Source of the DNA: an uncultured Oscillospiraceae bacterium
GTDB lineage: Bacteria > Bacillota > Clostridia > Oscillospirales > Oscillospiraceae
Length of the DNA: 58,317 nucleotides
Assembly: GCA_944385425.1 (NCBI GenBank)
Contig: CALWXD010000047.1
Coordinates: forward strand, 1-58,317
Reading direction: 5' to 3'
Part shown: one piece after another, positions 48,101-55,703 of the stretch
Numbering within the stretch: the first letter of the stretch is position 1
How the letters are laid out: every line of letters begins with the position of its first letter
The notes under the pieces: generated by a model
Told to the model about the DNA's origin: nothing
What the model saw: the letters and a program-made list of their open reading frames with translations, nothing else
The model's database searches: none
Program-made: the position numbers and the translations under genes

Positions 48101-48985
48101 TTAGGCCCGGGGATGGGCCTTCTGATAGACGTCCTTCAGCTTCTGCTTGACCATGTGGGAGTAGATCTGTGTAGAGGAGATATCCGCGTGGCCCAGCATC
48201 TCCTGGATGGAGCGGAGGTCCGCCCCGTTCTCCAGCAGGTGGGCCGCGAAGGAGTGGCGCAGGGTATGGGGGGTGATGTCCTTCTCGATCTGCGCCTTCT
48301 CCTGGTAGTACTTGATGATCTTCCAGAACCCCTGGCGGCTCATCCGCTCCCCGTTCATGTTGACGAAGAGGGCCTCCTCATCGCTGCTCAAGATCAGCTG
48401 GGGCCGGATGTCCCGGACATAGTCCTGCAGCGCCTTGATGGCGGTGTTGTAGAGGGGGATCATCCGCTCCTTGCCCCGGCTGGTACAGCGGAGCACCCCG
48501 ATGCTGAAGTTCACGTCATCCAAATTGAGGGCGATCAGCTCGCTGACCCGGATGCCGGTGGCGTACAGCAGCTCCAGCATGGCGTGGTCCCGGTACCCCT
48601 TGGCGTCCACACACTGGGGCTGCTCCAAAAAGAGCTCCACCTCCTTGCCGGTGAGGATCTGGGGGTATTTCCGCTCCGCCCGCACCGGCGCCACGCCCTT
48701 GGCCGGGTTTTGCCGCACGGCGCCTGTGGAGAGAAGGTAGGTGTAAAAGGACTTCAGCGACGCCACGCCCCTGGCCACGCTGGCGGCGGACTTCCCTTTC
48801 CCCGCCATGTAGCTGAGGTACCCCTCCACATGGCTCTGCCTGCACTTGACCAGCGTGGTCTCCGCAACGGTCCGGAGATAGGCGTCAAACTGGCGCACAT
48901 CCCTCAAGTAGGAGGAGACCGTATTCTCCGAGGCGTGCTTCTCCTCCCGCAGGTAAGCGCCGTATTCCGCGATGTAATCCGTCAA
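48101..48985 (-). CDS. xerD: Tyrosine recombinase XerD
   Basis: A 294-aa tyrosine recombinase. The N-terminal SAM-like DNA-binding domain starts YGAYLREEKHASENTVSSYLRDVRQF. Catalytic residues are Arg in YATGIRVSELI, Lys in SRGKERMI, H-x-x-R in PHTLRHSFAAHLL, His in EMLGHADISSTQIYSHM and the nucleophile Tyr there. XerD with XerC resolves chromosome dimers at dif. TTG 48985 is the start, behind AGGGGGAAGGG; no ATG is available. It follows spoIIM by 27 bp; the spoIIM-xerD neighbourhood also occurs in Bacillus, which favours the housekeeping XerD over an integrase. Confidence 0.92.
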   Translation of the reverse strand: MTDYIAEYGAYLREEKHASENTVSSYLRDVRQFDAYLRTVAETTLVKCRQSHVEGYLSYMAGKGKSAASVARGVASLKSFYTYLLSTGAVRQNPAKGVAPVRAERKYPQILTGKEVELFLEQPQCVDAKGYRDHAMLELLYATGIRVSELIALNLDDVNFSIGVLRCTSRGKERMIPLYNTAIKALQDYVRDIRPQLILSSDEEALFVNMNGERMSRQGFWKIIKYYQEKAQIEKDITPHTLRHSFAAHLLENGADLRSIQEMLGHADISSTQIYSHMVKQKLKDVYQKAHPRA

Positions 48986-49012
48986 GCAACCCTTCCCCCT
49001 CTCCGGCGTATC

Positions 49013-49645
49013 CTACAGCATGCCCTGCAGGGCAAAGTGAAACAGGCTGGGCGTGAGATACATCTCACAGCACACGCCGAAAATCAACCACACAACACAA
49101 ATCAGCAGGCGGTACACATAGGCCGCGTCCCGCCCCGCGGGGGCGCACCGCTTTCCCCGGGTGGCGGAGGCCAGCGCGGAGGAGGCCGCCCAGGCGTGGG
49201 AGGCGATCCACAGAAAGCAGGGGACAGTGAAAAAAAAGCGGACCCCCAGCGCCGACAGGGCCAGCGCCGTGCCATACCGCCCATAGACCCGCACAAAGCA
49301 GGACACCGCAAACATCGCCGTAAACCCATAGACCGCGGAGAGCGCCGGCAGGGCCAGCGCGCCTACGGCGGCAAAGCCCAGCAAAAACGCCGCGGCGGCG
49401 TACCCAAAATAGAGCCGCAGCACAGACAGCAGGGACAGCACCGCCTCGCCGCCCTGGGCATAGAGCGCACAATAATCCTCCAGATAATCCGCCAGCGACA
49501 GCGCGTCCCCCGCGTAGCAGCGCCCGGCATAGAGCCAGCCGCCCAGCATACCCGCCGCAAACAACACGGCCAACACAGCCGTCTGCACCGCCGCCGTCTG
49601 CGGCGGTCTGACGCGAACCCGCCGAACAAGAGATTTCCACGCCAC
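49013..49645 (-). CDS. spoIIM: Stage II sporulation protein M
   Basis: A 210-aa membrane protein with about five to six helices. The layout matches Bacillus SpoIIM: an N-terminal helix (AVLAVLFAAGMLGGWLYAG), a soluble loop with SLADYLEDYCALYAQGG, four central helices and a last helix ending CCEMYLTPSLFHFALQG, the counterpart of VEAYFSPLL. SpoIIM is the scaffold of the SpoIIDMP engulfment complex. Location upstream of xerD supports it. Start GTG 49645 behind GAGGTGAT. Sequence identity to SpoIIM looks low, so the call leans on topology and context. Confidence 0.72.
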   Translation of the reverse strand: MAWKSLVRRVRVRPPQTAAVQTAVLAVLFAAGMLGGWLYAGRCYAGDALSLADYLEDYCALYAQGGEAVLSLLSVLRLYFGYAAAAFLLGFAAVGALALPALSAVYGFTAMFAVSCFVRVYGRYGTALALSALGVRFFFTVPCFLWIASHAWAASSALASATRGKRCAPAGRDAAYVYRLLICVVWLIFGVCCEMYLTPSLFHFALQGML

Positions 49646-50062
49646 CCGTCATCACCTCAGTCCATCCTATGAGGCGGGGCGGCAGGTTAGAAGTCCTTGT
49701 CCGACCGGCGTCATTACCCCTAATACTATAGGTCAATTTTTTTGATTTCGCAAGGGGTTGGGGCAAAGTTGCCGGATTTCGTCAGTTATGACAAAATCTT
49801 ATGTTAACTACATTATGTAAACTTGCGAAACGGAGGAGGGCGGAGAACATCCGTTCCCCTCTCCCCAGGTACATCTGGTGGGGGATCCGCCCTGCCGCTA
49901 CCAGATCTTGTCGTTCTCCACCGGCGCCACAAAACCCCTCCTTTCGCGGCGGTTTTTCCCCACCGCGCCCGCGCCGCGGCTGTTTTTGTGCGTTTTGCCA
50001 AATCTTTCCTCCCCCTCTCCCCCACGCCGCCGCGCCTTATCCCCACGTTTTTATGTAACCGC
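49646..50062. other. 417-bp intergenic region with AT island and structured segment
   Basis: Directly upstream of spoIIM an AT-rich island (49700-49830) holds three TTATG repeats (CATAA on the minus strand) at 49786, 49799 and 49813, 13-14 bp apart. From 49850 to 49927 there are nested inverted repeats: outer GGAGAAC/GTTCTCC and inner ATCTGGT/ACCAGAT. The remainder is GC-rich. A 10-codon frame (MAPVENDKIW) with AAAGGAGG at about 49947-49915 on the minus strand is the only coding hint. I recognise no known ncRNA. Confidence 0.55.
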
Positions 50063-50470
50063 CTACCGCCGCCGGGCCCCGGCGCGGCTCTTCCGTTTCC
50101 CTCTGCCGCCGAGGCAGGCGGCGACCAGGCCCCCCGCGAGGGACGCCAGCAGGATCCAGGGCAGGTGCCGCAGCTGGCCGCCCCGCTCCGCGCCGGCGAA
50201 GGCGGACAGGCACACCGCGGCGGTAAAGATCCCCGCCGTTCCCAGTCCCAGGACCAGCCGCCCCTTCCGCTCCCGCCGCCCCAGCACCGCCACCGCCAGC
50301 AGCACCGCAAGGCCGGCGGAGAGGTAGACCAGCAGCGGTGCGCTCCCCTCCCCCACAGCCTCCCGGGACACCAGCAGGGCGTTGACCAGCTGCAGCAGCA
50401 GATAGACCAGCAGGGCCGCCGGCGCCGTAAGGCACAATGCGGGCACCTGCCTGTTTTCCGTTTTTCCCAT
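50063..50470 (-). CDS. TIGR04086-family membrane protein
   Basis: A 135-aa protein with four hydrophobic helices (APAALLVYLLLQLVNALLV, PLLVYLSAGLAVLLAVAVLG, LVLGLGTAGIFTAAVCLSAFAG, HLPWILLASLAGGLVAACLGG) and a basic C-terminus. The size, topology and place directly after yajC match the TIGR04086 family (Bacillus YrzE). Function unknown. GGAAGAG abuts the ATG; an AAAGGGGG lies 11 nt upstream. A sigma-E-type promoter at 50505-50533 suggests mother-cell expression, separate from yajC. Confidence 0.8.
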   Translation of the reverse strand: MGKTENRQVPALCLTAPAALLVYLLLQLVNALLVSREAVGEGSAPLLVYLSAGLAVLLAVAVLGRRERKGRLVLGLGTAGIFTAAVCLSAFAGAERGGQLRHLPWILLASLAGGLVAACLGGRGKRKSRAGARRR

Positions 50471-50504
50471 CTCTTCCAGGGCCCCCTTTCCGTTCTTCTA
50501 CCGT

Positions 50505-50533
50505 ACCTTATGGGACCCAGCGGGAGAATATGC
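50505..50533 (-). promoter_or_regulatory. Sigma-E-type promoter of the TIGR04086 gene
   Basis: Minus strand GCATATT - 14 bp - CATAAGGT, identical in -10 and spacing to the spoIVA promoter at 6005-6033. It lies after the yajC terminator, about 35 bp before the ATG. Confidence 0.75.
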
Positions 50534-50575
50534 GGCCCCTGCCTTTGAAAAGCGGGCCGCGCCTCCCCCCTGCCG

Positions 50576-50609
50576 CAAAAAAACACGGGACGCCGCCGCG
50601 TCCCGTGTC
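50576..50609 (-). terminator. Terminator of yajC
   Basis: Minus strand ACACGGGACGC / GCGTCCCGTGT with T6-7 tail. Confidence 0.9.
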
Positions 50610-50638
50610 ACTGCGCTCTGCTGTTGTGATCCCGGCCC

Positions 50639-51031
50639 TTACTTTTCCCAGGGCTCCTTGTCCGCCTTGGCCTTGGCGTCCTCCTTGGACTTGGACTCCT
50701 CCTTGGCCTCCAGGGCCTTCTCGTCCTTGTCCTTCTTCTCCTTCTTCTGCGTCTCCGGCATGTCGGAGGTCTGGACGCCGGTGGTGGACACCGCCCACTT
50801 GGTCAGCTCCATGCGGACCCGGTCCTCGCTGGTCTCAATGATGATGGTATTTTCATTGACCATGACGATCTTGCCCACGATGCCGCCGATGCTGGTGATC
50901 ATGTCCCCCTTCTTTAGGGAGTTGCGCATCTCCTGGGCCTGTTTCTTCCGTTTCTGCTCCGGCCGGATCATGAGGAAGTAGACAATACCGACCATCAAAA
51001 GAATCATAATAATGCTGGAAAATTGCTCCAT
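50639..51031 (-). CDS. yajC: Preprotein translocase subunit YajC
   Basis: A 130-aa protein with one N-terminal helix (IIMILLMVGIVYFLMI) and the YajC motif RPEQKRKKQAQEMRNSLKKGDMITSIGGIVGKIVMVNENTIII. The C-terminal about 40 residues are a Lys/Glu/Asp-rich tail. It is an accessory of SecDF at the translocon. GGAGA before ATG. It has its own promoter 51095-51123 in addition to the upstream tgt-queA genes. Confidence 0.95.
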   Translation of the reverse strand: MEQFSSIIMILLMVGIVYFLMIRPEQKRKKQAQEMRNSLKKGDMITSIGGIVGKIVMVNENTIIIETSEDRVRMELTKWAVSTTGVQTSDMPETQKKEKKDKDEKALEAKEESKSKEDAKAKADKEPWEK

Positions 51032-51094
51032 GGTATTCTTCTCCTTTGGACCTCTTATGAAATCATAATGTGCTGTATAAAAGCGCCGGAAAAT

Positions 51095-51123
51095 ATTATA
51101 CCGGAGGATACAGGTTTTGGCAA
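51095..51123 (-). promoter_or_regulatory. Sigma-A promoter of yajC
   Basis: Minus strand TTGCCA - 17 bp - TATAAT, immediately after the tgt stop. Confidence 0.8.
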
Positions 51124-51126
51124 GTC

Positions 51127-52260
51127 CTAAATTTTCGCCTCCAGCCGGGGGAGATGCTCCCGTCGGAAGTCCTCAAACACCCCCTGGTCCAGCGCCTCCC
51201 GGATCCGCTCCATAAGGCGGTTGTAGAAATAGAGGTTGTGCATCACCGCCAGGCGCATGGCCAGCATCTCCCCCGCCGCGAACAGGTGGCGGAGGTAGGC
51301 CCGGCTGTACCGCCGGCAGACGGGGCAGTCGCAGTCCGGGTCAATGGGCCGGGTATCCAGCTTGTACTTCTCGTTTTTGATGTTGAGGCTGCCGCCCCAG
51401 GTGAAGAGCCGTCCGTGGCGGGCGTTGCGGGCGGGCATGACGCAGTCGAAGAAATCTACACCCCGGGCCACCGCCTCCAGGATGTTCCCCGGCGTCCCCA
51501 CCCCCATGAGGTACCGGGGCTTATTGGGGGGCATGTGGGGCTCCACGGCCTCGATGACGCGGTACATCACCTCCGCCGGCTCCCCCACCGCAAGGCCGCC
51601 GATGGCGTAGCCGTCGCAGTCCAGCTTGGCGATCTCCCGCATGTGCCAGACTCTGAGGTCGTCGTAGGTGCCCCCCTGGTTGATGCCGAAGAGCATCTGG
51701 CCGGGGTTGACGCAGCCGGGCAGGGCGCCCAGCCGCTCGTGCTCCGCCTTGCACCGTCTCAGCCACCGCAGCGTCCGCTCGCAGGAATCCTTCACATATT
51801 CGTAGGGCGCCGGGTTCTCCACGCACTCGTCAAAGGCCATGGCGATGTCGCTGCCCAGGTTGGACTGGATCTGCATGGACTCCTCCGGCCCCATGAAGAT
51901 CTTCCGCCCGTCGATGTGGGAGGAGAAGTGGACCCCCTCCTCCTTGATCTTCCGCAGGGAGGCCAGGGAGAACACCTGGAACCCGCCGGAGTCGGTGAGG
52001 ATGGGGCCATCCCAGGCCATCATCCGGTGGAGGCCCCCCAGGTCCTTCACCACGCCGTCCCCCGGCCGCAGGTGGAGGTGGTAGGTGTTGCACAGGGCGA
52101 TCTGGCAGCGGACGGCCTCCAGGTCCCCGGCGGAGAGCCCCCCTTTGATGGCGGCCTGGGTGGCCACGTTCATGAAGACCGGCGTCTGCACCACGCCGCC
52201 GTGGGCGCATGAAAAACGGCCGCGGCGGGCGCGGCCCTCCCTCTTGATGACTTCAAACAT
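51127..52260 (-). CDS. tgt: tRNA-guanine transglycosylase
   Basis: A 377-aa TIM-barrel enzyme exchanging G34 for preQ1 in tRNAs with GUN anticodons. PILTDSGGFQVFSLASLRKI has the catalytic Asp, FDCVMPARNARHGRLFTWGG the nucleophile region, and DPDCDCPVCRRYSRAYLRHLFAAGEMLAMRLAVMHN the zinc site (C-x-C-x-x-C...H). ATG 52260 has GGAGA upstream; overlaps the TfoX-C gene by 8 bp. Works directly before QueA in queuosine synthesis, and the two are in one operon. Confidence 0.97.
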   Translation of the reverse strand: MFEVIKREGRARRGRFSCAHGGVVQTPVFMNVATQAAIKGGLSAGDLEAVRCQIALCNTYHLHLRPGDGVVKDLGGLHRMMAWDGPILTDSGGFQVFSLASLRKIKEEGVHFSSHIDGRKIFMGPEESMQIQSNLGSDIAMAFDECVENPAPYEYVKDSCERTLRWLRRCKAEHERLGALPGCVNPGQMLFGINQGGTYDDLRVWHMREIAKLDCDGYAIGGLAVGEPAEVMYRVIEAVEPHMPPNKPRYLMGVGTPGNILEAVARGVDFFDCVMPARNARHGRLFTWGGSLNIKNEKYKLDTRPIDPDCDCPVCRRYSRAYLRHLFAAGEMLAMRLAVMHNLYFYNRLMERIREALDQGVFEDFRREHLPRLEAKI

Positions 52261-52534
52261 ATCTCTTCTCCTGCTGTGTCTGATTCAGCGCCATAAAATA
52301 CCGGCGCAGCGCCGCTTTGCGCGCCTGGGGCAGAAGGCTCTTCCGGATCCCCTCCACCGCCCCGGCCAGGGCCTCCAGCTCGTGGAGGCAGGCGTCGGGC
52401 TTGGCGGAGGCGCGGACGCGGCAGAAGGCCTCCTCCGCCCCAACCGCCCGCAGCTGCTCCGCCGTCTCGATCCCGGCGGCGCGGAGATGTCCCTCCAACA
52501 CCGGCCCGATGTTGGGCAGCTCACTGGTCCGCAT
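52253..52534 (-). CDS. TfoX/Sxy C-terminal domain protein
   Basis: A 93-aa protein: ELPNIGPVLEGHLRAAGIETAEQLRAVGAEEAFCRVRASAKPDACLHELEALAGAVEGIRKSLL is a complete TfoX_C (helix-hairpin-helix-like) domain. In gamma-proteobacteria the domain belongs to competence regulators; stand-alone forms in Firmicutes have no known role. ATG 52534 has GGGAGG 6 nt upstream and overlaps the preceding membrane gene by 14 bp and tgt by 8 bp. Confidence 0.9.
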   Translation of the reverse strand: MRTSELPNIGPVLEGHLRAAGIETAEQLRAVGAEEAFCRVRASAKPDACLHELEALAGAVEGIRKSLLPQARKAALRRYFMALNQTQQEKRYV

Positions 52535-52790
52535 TCTGTTCCTCCCGCTCTTCCTCGTCCCGCTCCGGCGCCTCCCCGGCGTCCTCCTCCGCCTTTTCCG
52601 GGCGGAGGGCGGGATCCTCCCGGAGCATCCCGTCAAAGTAGCCGGGGTGGGTCTTGTCCCGCCGGTCCAGCCACGCGGCGATCCGGGGCGTGAGGTACAG
52701 CGCGGCGCCGCCGATGGCGAGGAACAGCACCAGGATGGCCAGCACCACCACGATATCGTTGTCGGCATACTGCCGCAGCCACTGGATCAT
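52521..52790 (-). CDS. Small membrane-anchored acidic protein (89 aa)
   Basis: One N-terminal membrane helix (IVVVLAILVLFLAIGGAALYL, residues about 13-33), a basic patch (RIAAWLDRRDK) and a strongly acidic C-terminal tail (EKAEEDAGEAPERDEEEREEQ). No family recognised. Position between queA and the TfoX-C gene, 12 bp after queA, shows it is part of the operon. Confidence 0.75.
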   Translation of the reverse strand: MIQWLRQYADNDIVVVLAILVLFLAIGGAALYLTPRIAAWLDRRDKTHPGYFDGMLREDPALRPEKAEEDAGEAPERDEEEREEQNADQ

Positions 52791-52802
52791 TCCCCGCCCC
52801 CC

Positions 52803-53828
52803 TTACAAGATCAGCATAGCGTCCCCAAAGCTGAAGAAACGGTAGCGCTCACGCACCGCCTCCTCGTAGGCCGCCAGCACATGCTCCCGCCCCGCCAGGG
52901 CCGACACCAGCATGATGAGGGTGCTCTCCGGCAGGTGGAAATTGGTGATAAGCCCGTCCATCACTTTGAAACGGTAGCCGGGGTAGATAAAAATTTTCGT
53001 CCAGCCGGCCTTCGGCTCCATGTGGCCGTCCTCCGCCGCCCAGCTCTCGATGGTGCGGCAGGAGGTGGTGCCCACGCAAATCACCCGGCCGCCGGATGCT
53101 TTGGTGCGGTTGATCAGATCCGCCGTCTCCGGGGGGATGACGCAGTACTCGCTGTGCATATCATGGTCTGTAATGTCCTCTTCCTTCACAGGCCGGAAGG
53201 TGCCGAGGCCCACATGCAGCGTCACATACCCGATGGAAACGCCCCGTTTCCGCACCGTCTCCATCAGCTCCCTTGTGAAGTGGAGCCCGGCGGTAGGGGC
53301 CGCGGCGCTGCCGTTGACGCGGGAGTACACCGTCTGATAGCGCTCCTGGTCCTGGAGCTCCGCCTTGATGTAGGGGGGCAGGGGCATTTTCCCCAGCCGC
53401 TCCAGCACCTCCAGGAAGATCCCCTGGTAGTCAAAGCGCACCAGGCGGTTGCCGCCCTCCACCTCGTCCACGATCTCGGCGGTGAGGGCCCCGTCGCCAA
53501 AGGAGACCCGTGCCCCCTTCCGCAGCTTTTTCCCCGGCCGCACCAGGCACTCCCAGGTCTTGTCCCCCCGGTCGATCAGCAGCAGCACCTCGCAGGCCCC
53601 GCCGCCGGGGAGCCGATGGCCCAAAAGCCGGGCAGGCAGCACCCGGGAGTCGTTCATAATGAGGCAGTCGCCGGGGCGGAGCAGCTCCGGCAGGTCGTAG
53701 AAGTGGCGGTGGGACCAGGCCCCCGTCCCCTTGTCCAGCGTCAGCAGCCGGGAGGCGTCCCGCCGCTCCAGGGGGGTCTGGGCGATCAGCTCCTCCGGCA
53801 GGTCAAAATAAAAATCATGTGTCTTCAA
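52803..53828 (-). CDS. queA: S-adenosylmethionine:tRNA ribosyltransferase-isomerase
   Basis: A 341-aa QueA converting preQ1-tRNA to epoxyqueuosine. FYFDLPEELIAQTPLERRDASRLL is the signature N-terminus; GDCLIMNDSRVLPARL, SAAAPTAGLHFTRELM, TLHVGLGTFRPV and FHLPESTLIMLVSA are the conserved blocks. The start is TTG 53828, one base after the stop of the SpoIID-family gene (TAAGTTG), so it is translated by re-initiation. Confidence 0.96.
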   Translation of the reverse strand: MKTHDFYFDLPEELIAQTPLERRDASRLLTLDKGTGAWSHRHFYDLPELLRPGDCLIMNDSRVLPARLLGHRLPGGGACEVLLLIDRGDKTWECLVRPGKKLRKGARVSFGDGALTAEIVDEVEGGNRLVRFDYQGIFLEVLERLGKMPLPPYIKAELQDQERYQTVYSRVNGSAAAPTAGLHFTRELMETVRKRGVSIGYVTLHVGLGTFRPVKEEDITDHDMHSEYCVIPPETADLINRTKASGGRVICVGTTSCRTIESWAAEDGHMEPKAGWTKIFIYPGYRFKVMDGLITNFHLPESTLIMLVSALAGREHVLAAYEEAVRERYRFFSFGDAMLIL

Positions 53829-53829
53829 C

Positions 53830-55530
53830 TTATCTCACTGCTTTCTCAATGGTCACATCCGTATAATAGAAGTGCAAAATCTCCTCATAGCCCCGGCCCA
53901 GCTCCGCCATGGCCCTGGCGCCGTACTGGCTCATCCCAACATTGTGGCCGTTTCCCGTGCCGGTGACGGTGAAGACGCCGGCGCTCCCGCCGGAGCTGTG
54001 GCTGCCGCCGCCCTGCTGGAGCAACTGAAGGCCGCTGCCGGTGATCACATAGGTCTCCCCGCCGCTGTAGGCGGAGATGGCGCCGCCGCCGGAGATCACA
54101 TAGTTGCCCCCCACCTCGCTGAGCACGGTGCCGTCGCCGTTGACGGGGTACCCCTCCCCGCCGCCGCTGCCGCCGGAGACGGCGTAGCGCAGGCTGCGGA
54201 CGCTCTTGCCGCTGATGACGCCGTTCCAGATGGTGCGGCAGGTCTCGCCGGTGACGGTGACTGTCCCGGCGCTGCCCACAAAGGTCACAGCCGCCACATT
54301 GCCCACCTCCGTGGTCCGGGAGACATACACATCCTCCACCGTCCCCACGGACCGGCCCTTGCTGGAAAGGATCCGGCCCAGCTCGTCGGCGGTGAAGGTG
54401 ACGGAATACTGGTAGCTGGGGATGGAGATCATGGACTCATAGGGGTCGATCCTCCCCTGGAGATACCCCACGTCGCTGCCCCACACGTTTTCCGCCGACT
54501 CGCTGGCCCCGCCGTTGGAGGAGGAATACACCGCCTCGATCAGCTCCCCCTCGTAGTAGAGGCAGAGCCCCTCGGTCTCCTCCACCGCCCGGTCGCTGAG
54601 GGCCGTGGCGTTCCCCACGCCGCGGTAGGTCTGGCAGTCGCTGCCGGTGCAGACGTCAAAGCCGTCTCCCCGGTGCCAGTCGGCCCGGAGGGCGTAGGTC
54701 CTGGCGCAGACCGCCTGGGCCTTCAGCGCCTCCAGGGGCCAGCTGGGGCTCATCTCATAGGGCACCACGCCCTTGACATAGTCGTCAACGCCCAGCACAT
54801 TGATGACGGAGAGGTTCCCCCCTGTGGTGCGGGGGTATTCAAAGCCGCCGTAGTACCGGCAGCCCTTGAACCAGGTCACCGTGGGGGACGCCCCCATCGG
54901 CATCACCCCCAGGCTGATGGCACCAGAGCAGTCGAACTCGAATAGGATAGTCCGGGTGCCGGTGACGGTGATGGTGACGGCGGTGCCGGTGGGCTCCGCC
55001 ACGTCGGCGGCAAAGGGGTGCTGCCCGCCGTCCAGATCCCGCCACTGGGTCCCTACATAGAGGGCGGCGCTGGCCGCCGCGTCCGTCCGGTTCGTGAAGT
55101 GGCCGATCCGCAGGCGGTAGGTCCCGTTGATATAGGCGGGAAAGGCCCCTTCAAACTGGCCCGCCGCGTAGGACACCTCCTCCCAGGTGGAGAAGGCGTC
55201 CGCCAGCTGGATGTGGTAGCCGCCGATGTCGGCGCCGCTGCCGGCGGGGGAATAGGTCCCGTCGGCGGCGATGGCGATGGGGCCGTCCGCGGTCATGGAG
55301 ATCTCGTTGGTTTCAATGGCGCCAAGGCCGACGAAATCCCGCCCGTCGATGAAATAGCCTACCGTATAGCCCCAGCCGGAGCCTGTCACATTCTGGAGGT
55401 TGGCGGAGAAAAGGGCGTCGGACCCGTAGCGCAGGCCCACCCGCAGTGTGTCCTCTGCCGCATAGGCAGAAACGGTGAAAATGCCCATCAGAAAGAAACA
55501 GAGCAGAAAAGATCGAAAAAACTTGTTCAT
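53830..55530 (-). CDS. SpoIID/LytB-domain protein, extended
   Basis: A 566-aa secreted protein: signal peptide MNKFFRSFLLCFFLMGIFTVSAYA, then about 210 residues of beta-rich sequence, then the SpoIID lytic transglycosylase domain. Its catalytic Glu is Glu259 in YVKGVVPYEMSPSWPLEALKAQAV, with YSSSNGGASESAENVWG and the terminal GHNVGMSQYGARAMAELG. A Gly/Ser-rich insert (about 465-525) interrupts the domain. Bacillus SpoIID is about 340 aa, so this is a family member with an extra domain. A good sigma-A promoter drives it, and it heads the queA-tgt operon, so it need not be the engulfment SpoIID. Confidence 0.88.
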   Translation of the reverse strand: MNKFFRSFLLCFFLMGIFTVSAYAAEDTLRVGLRYGSDALFSANLQNVTGSGWGYTVGYFIDGRDFVGLGAIETNEISMTADGPIAIAADGTYSPAGSGADIGGYHIQLADAFSTWEEVSYAAGQFEGAFPAYINGTYRLRIGHFTNRTDAAASAALYVGTQWRDLDGGQHPFAADVAEPTGTAVTITVTGTRTILFEFDCSGAISLGVMPMGASPTVTWFKGCRYYGGFEYPRTTGGNLSVINVLGVDDYVKGVVPYEMSPSWPLEALKAQAVCARTYALRADWHRGDGFDVCTGSDCQTYRGVGNATALSDRAVEETEGLCLYYEGELIEAVYSSSNGGASESAENVWGSDVGYLQGRIDPYESMISIPSYQYSVTFTADELGRILSSKGRSVGTVEDVYVSRTTEVGNVAAVTFVGSAGTVTVTGETCRTIWNGVISGKSVRSLRYAVSGGSGGGEGYPVNGDGTVLSEVGGNYVISGGGAISAYSGGETYVITGSGLQLLQQGGGSHSSGGSAGVFTVTGTGNGHNVGMSQYGARAMAELGRGYEEILHFYYTDVTIEKAVR

Positions 55531-55557
55531 ATAACCTCTAACCCCTGGGAAATCCTG

Positions 55558-55586
55558 TTGACAGGTTGCAAAAAATGTGGTATGAC
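55558..55586 (+). promoter_or_regulatory. Sigma-A promoter of asd
   Basis: TTGACA - 17 bp - TATGAC with TGTGG ahead of the -10; gives a leader of about 110 nt lacking any lysine-riboswitch signature. Confidence 0.65.
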
Positions 55587-55630
55587 ATAGTCTACTGAAA
55601 AGAGGCCGCGCCGCAGGATGAATCCTTTAC

Positions 55631-55659
55631 ATTATAGCGAAAAACCGCGGACTTTGCAA
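55631..55659 (-). promoter_or_regulatory. Sigma-A promoter of the SpoIID-queA-tgt operon
   Basis: Minus strand TTGCAA - 17 bp - TATAAT. Confidence 0.78.
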
Positions 55660-55703
55660 GTCAAAGACTTTTCAATTCTGATGACGACAGGAGGAGTTCC
55701 CCA

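Noticed and set aside
49801-50058. 85-codon plus-strand frame in the spoIIM upstream gap
   Set aside because: Pro/Arg-rich, no Shine-Dalgarno, no promoter in phase and no membrane or domain pattern.
50471-50638. SCIFF six-cysteine peptide, which often lies near yajC/TIGR04086 in Clostridia
   Set aside because: Searched both strands by eye around 49.6-51.1 kb; no Cys-rich short frame was found.
55587-55703. Lysine riboswitch before asd/dapA
   Set aside because: The asd leader is only about 110 nt and lacks the long conserved aptamer; nothing comparable precedes dapA.
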